64,000 nucleotides of DNA from CAYFPS01 sp964345075 (GTDB lineage Bacteria > CAIWAD01), in assembly GCA_964345075.1 (NCBI GenBank), contig CAYFPS010000008.1:1-64000 (forward strand), in the 5' to 3' direction. Under the pieces are notes generated by a model that was not told the origin of the DNA, searched no databases, and worked only from the letters and a program-made list of their open reading frames with translations. Position 1 is the first letter of the stretch. The number at the start of each line of letters is the position of its first letter. The position numbers and the translations under genes were made by a program. Positions 36,296 to 45,396 of this stretch are shown here, in pieces.

Positions 36296-37473
36296 TGGAT
36301 CCTCGTCACGACATCAAGGGGCAGATACGCCAACTGAAGCGGGAATTGCCGCGCGCCCCCTGGTTGGCGCCGCGACTGGCAGACCTGCTTCTGCATCTCG
36401 GGCGTGATACAGAAGCGCTGGAGATCCTGCGGAAGAGTGTGCAGGTTCACGCGGATTACGCCAGTGGCTGGCAGCTTCTTGCCAGTGCCCAGCAGTTTGC
36501 CGGAAAAAGCCCTGAAGCCCTGCGCGCCTGGGAGAAGGCATCGAGCTTGACTGATGGTGCCCACGCCAGTTTTCAGCTGATGCTGGATGCAGAACGCGTG
36601 GACGAAGAGCGCTTTAGCGTTCTCCTTGAAAAGGTCTGGCTGCGGGATCGTTTTTCATTAAGGCGTCTGCGCGAGATGGAAGAGCGCGGCCTGGTCAGTG
36701 AGCAGGATTATCAGCAGGCCCTTAAGCCCACAGCGGCCGAGGCCGAGCGCAGGGAAGAGGTCTTCAAGCGCCTGATCGAGCAGGGTGTGACCTCAGGTGC
36801 AGAAGGCAGCCCGAAACAAGCCCCTGTCATTGATCCTGCAGAAGAGCATGTGTCACAGACAGCGTCCACGGATAAGGTCGATGACCTTGCTGCCGGGGAG
36901 CCTGAGCAGACAACTGCAGAAGGGCATGGTTCACAGACAGCATCTGCTGATGAAAGCGAAGAGCTGACGGCAGAAGCCATTGAAGCGGCAACTTCAGAAG
37001 AGCATGTATCACAGACAGCATCTGCTGATGAAAGCGAAGAGCTGACGGCAGAAGGCATCGAAGTGGCAACTGCAGATCTGGACGACTCAGAGTCGGTACA
37101 GCCCACGGCGAACACGGTTGACGAAGCCGCACAGCGCCGGGAGGCTGCCCGTCAGGAGCTCCTGAATGAGCAGGCTCGCCGCATCGACAGCCTCAGTCGC
37201 CCCAAGCCCGAGCCGGAGCCTGCACCGAGCTCTGACCGCCCTGCAATCACCGTTCCGGGTCGAGGCATGCAGACCCGCGGCCTGGCCCGCATTTATCTGG
37301 AACAGGAGTATTCCCGATTGGCCTTGCAGGTTCTGGCCACCTTGCTGGAAGACGCACCCGGCGACAAAGAGCTGCTCGCCATGCGCCGCAGGGCACGCAA
37401 GCAGATCGCCGAGAAGAAGGAAAGCCTGAAAGAGAGCCGCAGTCGACGCGGCCGCGCGGAAGCGGACGAATGA
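36295..37473 (+). CDS. TPR protein with acidic 26-residue repeats
   Basis: A 392-residue protein. Two or three TPR-like helical pairs occupy about 1-110 (APRLADLLLHLGRDTEALEI). A charged, low-complexity centre holds three tandem 26-residue repeats (residues 183-260, core EEHVSQTASADESEELTAE). A further TPR-like segment sits near the C-terminus (GLARIYLEQEYSRLALQVL). No signal peptide is seen. TPR proteins downstream of lptE are common in FCB genomes, but the role is unknown. It overlaps lptE by one base and the subtilase by four. Confidence 0.75.
   Translation: MDPRHDIKGQIRQLKRELPRAPWLAPRLADLLLHLGRDTEALEILRKSVQVHADYASGWQLLASAQQFAGKSPEALRAWEKASSLTDGAHASFQLMLDAERVDEERFSVLLEKVWLRDRFSLRRLREMEERGLVSEQDYQQALKPTAAEAERREEVFKRLIEQGVTSGAEGSPKQAPVIDPAEEHVSQTASTDKVDDLAAGEPEQTTAEGHGSQTASADESEELTAEAIEAATSEEHVSQTASADESEELTAEGIEVATADLDDSESVQPTANTVDEAAQRREAARQELLNEQARRIDSLSRPKPEPEPAPSSDRPAITVPGRGMQTRGLARIYLEQEYSRLALQVLATLLEDAPGDKELLAMRRRARKQIAEKKESLKESRSRRGRAEADE
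36841..37074 (+). repeat. Three tandem 78-bp coding repeats
   Basis: Units 36841-36918, 36919-36996 and 36997-37074. Units 2 and 3 differ at 7 of 78 bases by hand alignment; unit 1 is more diverged. Each unit carries one word related to the dispersed motif at the same place: GTGTCACAG, GGTTCACAG and GTATCACAG. Only the third is an exact TGTATCAC. Confidence 0.9.
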
Positions 37474-40400
37474 TCTTGCAGGCCCGCCATTTCGTGAGGG
37501 CCATGCTACTGCTTTCGGTCCTAAGCACACTACATGCCGATGTGCTGCTACGCCTCGAAAACCCTGTCCTTGATGCCAACGGCACTTTCCAGTTGCCATC
37601 CGCTCTTAGCAGTCACTTGCAGCAGCATGCCAGCGCAGAGCTGGAGCTGCTGGGTCCGATTGCGGATCCTGATTTTCCTGTGTTGCAACTTCGTGATACA
37701 GCTGCCCGGGAAGCCCAGCTTCTCGCCAGCAGCCAGCCACCTGAGGGCCTGCGCTGGATCTGCGCCAATCGACGCCTGAAGATTGAACAGATCGAGGGCG
37801 ACCCACTTCGCGGTCAGCAGTGGGCACTGGAGTGGATTCTGGCTGAAGAGGCCTGGCCAGAGGAGAGTCCCGCCGACAGCGTGATCCTGGCCATCGTGGA
37901 TACCGGTGCTGAGCTGAATCATCCGGATCTGCGGGATCGCTGGTGGTGCAACCCCGGAGAAGACCTGCTGGGCGACGGCTGTTTGCTGGAAACGGAAGAG
38001 GGCTGGGTGCTCGATCCGCTGGATCTGAATGGTGTCGATGACGATGGTAACGGCCTCGTGGACGATCTTTGTGGTTATGACTTCCTGGATAGCCCCGACC
38101 ATGCCAGCGGCGGTGATGACACCAGCCCTGATCCCTGGCCCGGCGACGAACACGGACACGGAACACAGGTCGCGGGAATCGCTGCGGCCAGTCGCAATAA
38201 CGGGACAGGCATTGCTGGCGCTGGTAGCAGCTTTCGCGTGATGCCGCTTCGCGTGGGCAACCGCTTCGGCTTTATCGAGGAGGATGACCTGGCCTGCGCC
38301 CTGCTCTATGCGGGTCGCTCGGGCGCTCGTGTGATCAATCTGAGTCTGGGCGATGACACGGGATCACGCCTGCTGGAGGATCTGGTTGCCTGGCTGCTGG
38401 GGCGCGGTATCACGGTGGTGGCCAGCAGCGGAAACACGGGCGACGGGCGTGCCCATTACCCATCCGACTATCCCGGTGTGATTTCCGTGGGTTCGGCCTC
38501 GCTTATCGCGGGCAGCCTGCTGCGCTCGCCCTTCTCGTCTTTTGGACCGGGACTGGATCTGCTGGCCCCCGGTGGTGGCATTCTGACAACAGACCTGAAC
38601 GGCCAGTGGACGACGGTCAGCGGCACAAGCATGGCCGCGCCATTTGTTTCTGCGGCGGCAGCGATGGCTCTGGCCCGTGGTGAAAGCCATTCCATGCTGG
38701 CTTCCGCCCTGCAGCTCACGGCCCGTGATCTGGGTCAGACCGGGCCAGATCTTGAGCACGGCGCGGGCCTGCTCAATCTTGCGGGACTTCTGGCAGAGGA
38801 CCTGCACCCCAGGCTGGAGCTGCATTATCCACCTGCTCTTCATGCCCTTGATCCTGCGCTGGCTGCAACCATTCCAGTGGTTCTGACAGCCCGTGGAGAC
38901 GATGCCCAAGCACTTGACCTTCAACTATTCGATCCAGCGGGTCTTCCTGTCTGGGAGGAATCCTTTCCGGCTGCTTTTGCCCGTGATACACTGCTCTGGC
39001 TCGATCCGCTCGAGCTTGAGGTGGAGGGCGACTGGCGGCTGGAGTGCCTGCTCTCCATCGGGGATGGGCGCCAGCTGCGGACAGGCAGCCTGCTGCGTGT
39101 GGATGAAAGCCCGCCGGAGCTGATCGCCTGCAGGGCAACCTGGCGTCTTGACAAGGGCCAGTGGCGGCTCTGGCAGGATTTACAGGTGGATGATCCGGGA
39201 GAGGCATCAAGAACAGGCCCGTCGGGGCAGCCAACAGCCCAGCCCGTCTGGCAGGATGGGAATTACCAGTTCCACGCCCTTGAAGTAGCCGTGACGGAAA
39301 ATGACTGGCTGTATCACAGTCACACCGGACACGCAATACAGGCTTCTGCTGAAGCGGGCCTTAAGCCTGAAGATCCGGTGCGCCGCCAGCCTGTCTGGCG
39401 ATCGGCCGGCCTGCCCGCTGGTCGTGCGCTGCTGCTGCCCATCGATCTTCTGGAAGACGGGAGAGAGGATCTGGTCTTGGCTGTGGAGGACGAGCAGGGC
39501 AACCTCTTGCGTCTCGAATGCTGGAGTCCGGCAGACGATCGACTGGCCGCCTACCAGCATAGCCTGATTGACCTGGCTCTGTATCCTGTGTCGGCCCTTG
39601 ATGACGATGAGGGTTGTCTGCTGCTTGCCTCAGCCGGAGGCAGGCTTGTCCTGCTGCAACACAGGGCCAGCGGCTGGATCACCCTGGCCGGTCTTGAAGG
39701 CTACGATGCTGCTGGTCTGCACCGAATGGGTGATCAGGTTCTGCTTGTATCACGCAGCCGTGATGCCCTGCCGCTTCACACCGTCTGGCAGTGGACGGGC
39801 AGCAGCCTCCATCAACTCGCCCAGTTGCCCTTGACCGCGGAGGCGGGCTGGAGCTGGGATGCGCCCTTAAGCCTCGCCTGTGATCTGGATGAAGATGGGC
39901 TTGCCGAACTGATTCTGGCCAATGCTTCCGGCAATGTCTGGCGTTTTGAGGCTGATGCCGCGCTCAGTCACTTTTCCGCGGCGGGCGAAATCAGGCTGGA
40001 AGGTGCAGGACCCGGCCGCAACCTGCGTCTCTGGCAGGATCCGGCGGGCCAAAGGGGCCTGCTTTTCAGTATGCGCCAAGCCGCCAATCCGGAACAGTCG
40101 GCCGATCCCGGTCGCTGGGAGCTGCTTTCGGCCCTGCTTGATGAGGACAGTTTTCAACTGGATACACTGCTGGCCGGTTGCGGAGTCAACGGCAGCACGC
40201 TCTTCGAGCAAGGGCTTTCTCCGGCAGATGAGTCGGCTGGGCTGTTACTGGCAGCATGGCCCGGTCTTCTTCTGTCCGACAATGGTAGCGATGGTTGGAC
40301 CTGGCTGAGCAGCCCTTCAATCGATGAGGCCTTGCTGGCTTCGAGACTGTTGCCTGTTGAAGGGGGCATACTGGCCCTTGTGGAGCGTGATGGCGAAAGA

Positions 40401-41561
40401 AGCTGGCAGCGTCTGGAGCTGGAGGAAGCTGTCCATGTGCCTGCCTGGCTGCCGGCCTCCGGAGCGCGCTCGGAGCAGGTCCTTGAGCTGCTCTGGCATT
40501 CGACTGCCGCTGATAGTCTGCGCCTGACGCGGCAACTGCGGGATGATCCTCAAATGGTGCTTGACTGGACCCTTGCTGGTAGCACGAACAACTTTCGTGA
40601 TACACTTGCCGGCACGCAGTCCGGGGCAAGCTACTGGCTAAGGGCTTTGGAGGCAGGCGACTGGAGCCAGCCCGGAGCGAGACTCGAGCTCCTGACGGGC
40701 CCGGCGCCCCAGGTAGGCGCCATTGAGTGGAATGCCGCCAGCTGTCAGATTCAAGTGATCTGCGACAGGGCGCTGGGGCAGAATCCGGAGTTCTGCAGCA
40801 GTGTTCAATTGATCGGTCCGACTGAAACAGTGCAGGCAAGTGGCTGCTGGCTTTCAAGCATGCCGGGAGAAGTCTGGATCAGGCCCGCTTACGAAGCGCT
40901 TGCGCCCGGTGTCTGGCGCTTGCTGGCGGCAGGACTCCGTTCGCGCGAGGGCGCTCGTAGTGATAGTCTTTCTCTGGAATTTCTTGTATCACAGAACGTG
41001 TCAGAGCCAGTTGTTCTGGCCTCTCGCGTCCTTGACAGACAGCATCTGGAAATCACCTTTTCCCGCGCCATGTCGGCAGTGGAGCTGCTTGATCCTGCCT
41101 CCTACCGCTTCAGCCCGGAGCGGGACATTCTGAACCTGAATCTGGATGAGGCAGGCACGTTGCTGCTGCTGGAGCTGGCTGGCGCTGGCGTCCCGCCCGG
41201 GGGGAGCATCAGGCTTGAGCTGCTTGGCTTGAGGGATCAATCCGGCCAGGCCCTTCCTGCTGAAGAGACCAGCCTCCTGCTGCTTGATCGTAGCCAGCAG
41301 CCGGGCGAGATCACGGTCTATCCGAACCCATGGCAGGCGGGAAATTCGGCCTTTGGCGGGCCGCAGTTTGCCGGCCTGCCCATCGGCAGCCGGCTGCTGA
41401 TTCACGATCTTCAGGGGAGCTGTCTGCTTGACGCCCATTCAAACGATGGTCTTGCTCTGGAATGGACGATTCCCGCTTCCTGTCCGGCCGGTGTCTATCT
41501 ATGGCGCGTCAAACAGGCCGACGGTTCCAGTCAGCAGGGAAAGATTGCGGTGATCCCATGA
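37470..41561 (+). CDS. Giant secreted subtilisin-like protease with T9SS-like C-terminus
   Basis: A 1363-residue S8 protease. The signal peptide lies within the first 25 residues (ending STLHAD). The catalytic triad is D144 (AIVDTGAELNHPDL), H230 (HGHGTQVAG) and S387 (SGTSMAAP). About 900 residues of beta-rich sequence follow, with FG-GAP or propeller-like acidic turns (LACDLDEDGLAELIL) and Ig-like parts. The end (VYPNPWQAG, then GVYLWRVKQADG) resembles a FlgD-like sorting domain. It should be secreted or surface-attached. It overlaps the TPR gene and coaE by four bases each. It carries seven copies of the dispersed 8-mer. Confidence 0.88.
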   Translation: MILQARHFVRAMLLLSVLSTLHADVLLRLENPVLDANGTFQLPSALSSHLQQHASAELELLGPIADPDFPVLQLRDTAAREAQLLASSQPPEGLRWICANRRLKIEQIEGDPLRGQQWALEWILAEEAWPEESPADSVILAIVDTGAELNHPDLRDRWWCNPGEDLLGDGCLLETEEGWVLDPLDLNGVDDDGNGLVDDLCGYDFLDSPDHASGGDDTSPDPWPGDEHGHGTQVAGIAAASRNNGTGIAGAGSSFRVMPLRVGNRFGFIEEDDLACALLYAGRSGARVINLSLGDDTGSRLLEDLVAWLLGRGITVVASSGNTGDGRAHYPSDYPGVISVGSASLIAGSLLRSPFSSFGPGLDLLAPGGGILTTDLNGQWTTVSGTSMAAPFVSAAAAMALARGESHSMLASALQLTARDLGQTGPDLEHGAGLLNLAGLLAEDLHPRLELHYPPALHALDPALAATIPVVLTARGDDAQALDLQLFDPAGLPVWEESFPAAFARDTLLWLDPLELEVEGDWRLECLLSIGDGRQLRTGSLLRVDESPPELIACRATWRLDKGQWRLWQDLQVDDPGEASRTGPSGQPTAQPVWQDGNYQFHALEVAVTENDWLYHSHTGHAIQASAEAGLKPEDPVRRQPVWRSAGLPAGRALLLPIDLLEDGREDLVLAVEDEQGNLLRLECWSPADDRLAAYQHSLIDLALYPVSALDDDEGCLLLASAGGRLVLLQHRASGWITLAGLEGYDAAGLHRMGDQVLLVSRSRDALPLHTVWQWTGSSLHQLAQLPLTAEAGWSWDAPLSLACDLDEDGLAELILANASGNVWRFEADAALSHFSAAGEIRLEGAGPGRNLRLWQDPAGQRGLLFSMRQAANPEQSADPGRWELLSALLDEDSFQLDTLLAGCGVNGSTLFEQGLSPADESAGLLLAAWPGLLLSDNGSDGWTWLSSPSIDEALLASRLLPVEGGILALVERDGERSWQRLELEEAVHVPAWLPASGARSEQVLELLWHSTAADSLRLTRQLRDDPQMVLDWTLAGSTNNFRDTLAGTQSGASYWLRALEAGDWSQPGARLELLTGPAPQVGAIEWNAASCQIQVICDRALGQNPEFCSSVQLIGPTETVQASGCWLSSMPGEVWIRPAYEALAPGVWRLLAAGLRSREGARSDSLSLEFLVSQNVSEPVVLASRVLDRQHLEITFSRAMSAVELLDPASYRFSPERDILNLNLDEAGTLLLLELAGAGVPPGGSIRLELLGLRDQSGQALPAEETSLLLLDRSQQPGEITVYPNPWQAGNSAFGGPQFAGLPIGSRLLIHDLQGSCLLDAHSNDGLALEWTIPASCPAGVYLWRVKQADGSSQQGKIAVIP

Positions 41562-42172
41562 TGAAAATCGGCATTTCCGGAGGAATAGGCGCTGGCAAAA
41601 GCCTGCTGGTGTCGCTGCTAAGGGCCCGTGGCTACACGGTTCACGAGGCCGATCGTCTGGGTCACCAATGCCTGCAACTGCCGGAGCTGGTTGAATCACT
41701 GCCCGTAGCCTTCGGTCCGGAGATTCTGTCGAAGGATGGTCGAATCGATCGAGGCAGGTTGGGTGCCATCGTCTTTGCCGATCCAGAGGCCCTGAAGCGC
41801 CTCAACGCGCTGGTCTTTCCGTACCTTCATCAATTGATTCGCCGGGTCATGGCGGAGGCTCAGGAAGACTTCGTCTTTCTGGAAGCGGCTCTGATTCATG
41901 ACTGGGGGATTGAAGCCGACTTCGATGAGGTCTGGCTGGTCTGGGCCGATGATGCCCTGCGGCTCGAACGCATTGTATCACGGGATGGACTTTCGCGCGA
42001 GCAGGCTCAGTTGAGGCTTGACGCCCAGCTGCCACAAGCGGTCACCAAAAAACGGGCCGACCGCCTGTTCGAAAACAACGGATCCGCTGAATTGCTGGAA
42101 ACAGAGCTTGACAAGGCTCTGGCAGATCTTTCAACCCGCATCGCGGCGGATTCTGGGAAAGGACACGAATGA
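41558..42172 (+). CDS. coaE: Dephospho-CoA kinase
   Basis: CoaE phosphorylates the ribose 3'-OH of dephospho-CoA, the last step of CoA synthesis. The 204 residues begin MMKIGISGGIGAGKS (P-loop), followed by the substrate motifs EADRLGHQ and FLEAALIHDWG, and a lid region RIVSRDGLSREQA. The start is ATG 41558 or 41561; the first overlaps the subtilase stop. The stop overlaps the next gene by four bases. Confidence 0.95.
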   Translation: MMKIGISGGIGAGKSLLVSLLRARGYTVHEADRLGHQCLQLPELVESLPVAFGPEILSKDGRIDRGRLGAIVFADPEALKRLNALVFPYLHQLIRRVMAEAQEDFVFLEAALIHDWGIEADFDEVWLVWADDALRLERIVSRDGLSREQAQLRLDAQLPQAVTKKRADRLFENNGSAELLETELDKALADLSTRIAADSGKGHE

Positions 42173-45100
42173 AACAGGTAACCCGCGGGCTGCTTGTTCT
42201 GCTGCTTTTGACGCTGCAGGCTTACGCCTTTGGACAGAACAAGGTCCAGTACGAGCGCAAGCACTGGTCATTCATTCAGACCGATCACTTCGATATCTAC
42301 TACTACGAAGGTGGATACGATCAGGCTGTCTTCACGGCGGAAGTGGCTGACAGCGCCTACAAGGTGCTTGTACGCGATTACGATTGGGAGCTGCCTGAAG
42401 AGCAGCGTATCACGATAGTCACCTACCAGAGCCACAATGATTTCTCGAACACGAACCTGACCTGGGGAGTCGTACCTGAAAGCGTGGGCGGCTTCACCGA
42501 ATTCTACAAGAACCGTGTGGTTGTTCCCTTTCAGGGCTCCTGGGAGGCCTATCGCCACGTGGTGCATCACGAGCTGAATCACGCCTTTCAGTTGCACATG
42601 TTCTATGGCGAGCAGATCCTTTCGGGTGTGATTCGCTTTCCCCTGCCCCTCTGGTTTGTTGAAGGCACCAGCGAGTATACAAGCCGCAATGGATGGGACC
42701 GCGAAGCCAACATGTTCATGGCCGATGCTGTGGTCAGCGGTTACCTGCCCGACATTCCATGGTTGGGTGGTTTCCTTGCCTACAAGGGCGGCCAAAGTGT
42801 ATTCTGCTATCTGGAGGACACCTTCGGGCGTCAGAAATTTTCCGAGCTCATGCACCGTGTACGCAGTCAGCGCAGCATCGAGCGTGGCATTGAGAGCACG
42901 CTGGGCTTTGGCCTTGAGGAACTTAGCAGCAACTGGAAGCAGTACCTGCAGCGCATCTACTGGCCCACGATTGAAGATCGCGTTCATGCAGGGGAATTCG
43001 CCGATCGTATCACGGATCACCTTGAGCTGAACAACTTCGTCAACAACAGCCCCGCCATCAGTCCCGCCGGCGATCGCATGGTGTATCTGACGGATCGCAG
43101 TGGCTACTTCGATCTCTATCTGGCGAACATCACCAGGCCGGAGAAGCCCCGATTGCTGCTCAAGGGACAGCAGAGCGGAGCCTTCGAGGAGCTGCACTGG
43201 CTGCGGCCCGGCATCAGCTGGGCGCCCGATGGTGAACGTCTGGTCTTTGCCGGCAAGGCGGGCGAAGAGGACGAGCTTTATCTGATTGATGCGGATCGCG
43301 GCAAGGTCCTGGAATCCTGGGCCTTCGGCCTGAAGGGGCTTTACAGCCCGACCTTCTGTCCGGACGGGCGTCATGTGGCTTTTGTCGCACAGCAGGAAGC
43401 GCGCAGCGATATCTGGCTGTTTGACCTGGAAGACGAATCCATCCAGAAGGTCACGGACGATCGTTACAGCGATTTCGATCCCTGCTTCTCGGCAGACGGT
43501 TCAAGCCTGCTCTTTACCAGCGACCGCGGAGCGGACACAAGCCGTGATTCCATCTTCGTGATGAAGGACCGCGAATACGCCGTGCATGACGTCTATCAGG
43601 CAAAACTCGCACTGGGTGCATCGGGCGACCTTGCCTGCACAGAGCTGATCCGGCTGACGGACAGCCCCTACGACAAACGGACACCGGTCTGGCTGGCCGC
43701 CAGCGCGGAAGGCGAAGAGGCGATCTACTTCGTCAGTGATGCCGGCGGCGCCTGGAATCTCTATCAGCTGCCTGTGCCGGCTGGTGAGGATCATGAGATT
43801 GTCACTCCGCAGCGCCGCACAAACATGCTGACCGGCATCTTTCAGCCATCGCTCTCCGCCTCGGGGCGCCTGCTTTTCTCCAGTTTCGAGAAGGGTGGCT
43901 ACGACATTTTCCTGCACAAGAACATTCGTTTGCTGGAAGACTTTGGCCCGATGCCGGCCGATGATCAGGAGCTCCTGCCTTTCAACCGCATGAATGGCCA
44001 TCGTGAAGAGCACGTGCAGGCCTCTGTGATGAAGGAGGACGCGGCGGATGAGCGCTGGAGGAAAATTGATTTCTCCGACCTGGCGAACTTCGGCAATGAG
44101 GACTATGAAAAGTGGATGGGCCGCGATCGCTCGCGGGATGACGATGACGAAGAAGCTATCGCCAGTGAGCTGCCGATTCGTCTGACGGAAGAGGGCGAGT
44201 ACATCGAGAAGCCTTACAAGCTGCGCTTTTCACCGGACATGTCGATGGCCCTGGCCCAGTACGATGATCTCTTCGGCTTTCAGGGCGTGAGCCAGGTGGC
44301 CTTCAGCGATCTGCTGGGCAATCATGTGATCAACCTCTATTTGAATTTCTATCAGCGAATCGAATTCTCGAATCTCCATTTGTATTACACATGGAGTGGA
44401 AGCCGCCTGCAGACAACGACAGGCATCTACCGTTATGTGCGCTATCTGGCGGGCGAGACTTATAATCGCTACTACCGTGACGGTATGCTGGGAACCGAGC
44501 TGGATTTCTCCTATCCCATCAGTCGCTTTAATCGACTCCAGCTGGACACCCGCTTCACCCAGATCAATCGCGACAGCCTGAATGCGGACAAGGACCTGAT
44601 TGACTTTGATCAGTTCAATACGCCCGTGTATCACAAGTACCAGAAGGGCCGCTTCCTGACGAGCTCGCTGGCCTTTGTCAATGACAATACGCTGTGGGGA
44701 TCCACCGGACCTGTAAACGGCCGTAGAAGTGAATTGTCCTACACGCGAGGCTTTCCGGTGGCGGAAATGGGCGATGCGGGCAATGACTTTCACACAGTCA
44801 TGGGCGATACCCGCCGCTATCTGCGAATCAATTCCGACATGCAGCTGGCCCTGCGCTTAAGTGCGGGTGCTTCCTGGGGTGATACGCCCCAGCGCTTCTT
44901 CATGGGTGGTTCGCCGGCCTGGGTCAATACGAAGTATTACAAGGCCGATTCGGACACGACCCTGAACACGCTGCGCAGCGACTTCAACGAATTGTATTAC
45001 GCCGTTTTTGTGCAGCCACTTCGCGGCACTGCCCTGTACCAGCGCGAGGGTGACCGGTTTGTGATGGGCAACGCCGAGCTGCGCTTTCCCATCATTCACT

Positions 45101-45369
45101 ACCTGGTGACAGGCTGGCCGCTGACAGTGGGCTTCCGGGATCTTCGCGGAGTCCTCTTTACGGACTTCGGCGCGGCCTGGGACAAAGCGCGGGGCTACGA
45201 TGGAGTGGATGAGGACGGCCACCTGAAAGACCTTGTGATGAGCTATGGCTGGGGATTCCGTGTGGACATCGGCATTGCTCTTTTGAAAATGGATTGGGCC
45301 TGGGTCAGCAACTGGGATGGCAATCCAGAGGGGCCCCAATTTGTCGTTACGCTGGGAACGGACTTTTAG
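42169..45369 (+). CDS. Zinc-peptidase-like / beta-propeller / outer-membrane barrel protein
   Basis: A 1066-residue exported protein with a signal peptide (about 1-22, ending AYAFGQ). Three parts are seen. (1) A peptidase-MA-like domain has HELNH (H134-E135, H138) and a downstream WFVEGTSEY that could give the third zinc ligand. (2) About 275-600 hold TolB/PD40-type propeller repeats (SWAPDGERLVFAG, TFCPDGRHVAFVA, CFSADGSSLLFTS). (3) About 690-1066 form an aromatic-rich barrel ending GPQFVVTLGTDF, like BamA/TamA C-termini. It is probably an outer-membrane protein with a periplasmic or surface protease-like head. Substrate and activity are unknown. It is coupled to coaE. Confidence 0.85.
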   Translation: MKQVTRGLLVLLLLTLQAYAFGQNKVQYERKHWSFIQTDHFDIYYYEGGYDQAVFTAEVADSAYKVLVRDYDWELPEEQRITIVTYQSHNDFSNTNLTWGVVPESVGGFTEFYKNRVVVPFQGSWEAYRHVVHHELNHAFQLHMFYGEQILSGVIRFPLPLWFVEGTSEYTSRNGWDREANMFMADAVVSGYLPDIPWLGGFLAYKGGQSVFCYLEDTFGRQKFSELMHRVRSQRSIERGIESTLGFGLEELSSNWKQYLQRIYWPTIEDRVHAGEFADRITDHLELNNFVNNSPAISPAGDRMVYLTDRSGYFDLYLANITRPEKPRLLLKGQQSGAFEELHWLRPGISWAPDGERLVFAGKAGEEDELYLIDADRGKVLESWAFGLKGLYSPTFCPDGRHVAFVAQQEARSDIWLFDLEDESIQKVTDDRYSDFDPCFSADGSSLLFTSDRGADTSRDSIFVMKDREYAVHDVYQAKLALGASGDLACTELIRLTDSPYDKRTPVWLAASAEGEEAIYFVSDAGGAWNLYQLPVPAGEDHEIVTPQRRTNMLTGIFQPSLSASGRLLFSSFEKGGYDIFLHKNIRLLEDFGPMPADDQELLPFNRMNGHREEHVQASVMKEDAADERWRKIDFSDLANFGNEDYEKWMGRDRSRDDDDEEAIASELPIRLTEEGEYIEKPYKLRFSPDMSMALAQYDDLFGFQGVSQVAFSDLLGNHVINLYLNFYQRIEFSNLHLYYTWSGSRLQTTTGIYRYVRYLAGETYNRYYRDGMLGTELDFSYPISRFNRLQLDTRFTQINRDSLNADKDLIDFDQFNTPVYHKYQKGRFLTSSLAFVNDNTLWGSTGPVNGRRSELSYTRGFPVAEMGDAGNDFHTVMGDTRRYLRINSDMQLALRLSAGASWGDTPQRFFMGGSPAWVNTKYYKADSDTTLNTLRSDFNELYYAVFVQPLRGTALYQREGDRFVMGNAELRFPIIHYLVTGWPLTVGFRDLRGVLFTDFGAAWDKARGYDGVDEDGHLKDLVMSYGWGFRVDIGIALLKMDWAWVSNWDGNPEGPQFVVTLGTDF

Positions 45370-45396
45370 CGCGGTTTTACACAGAATCGAGGAACT

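Noticed and set aside
42268..43374. A 368-codon minus-strand frame
   Set aside because: It is antisense to the HExxH/propeller protein and shows no family pattern.
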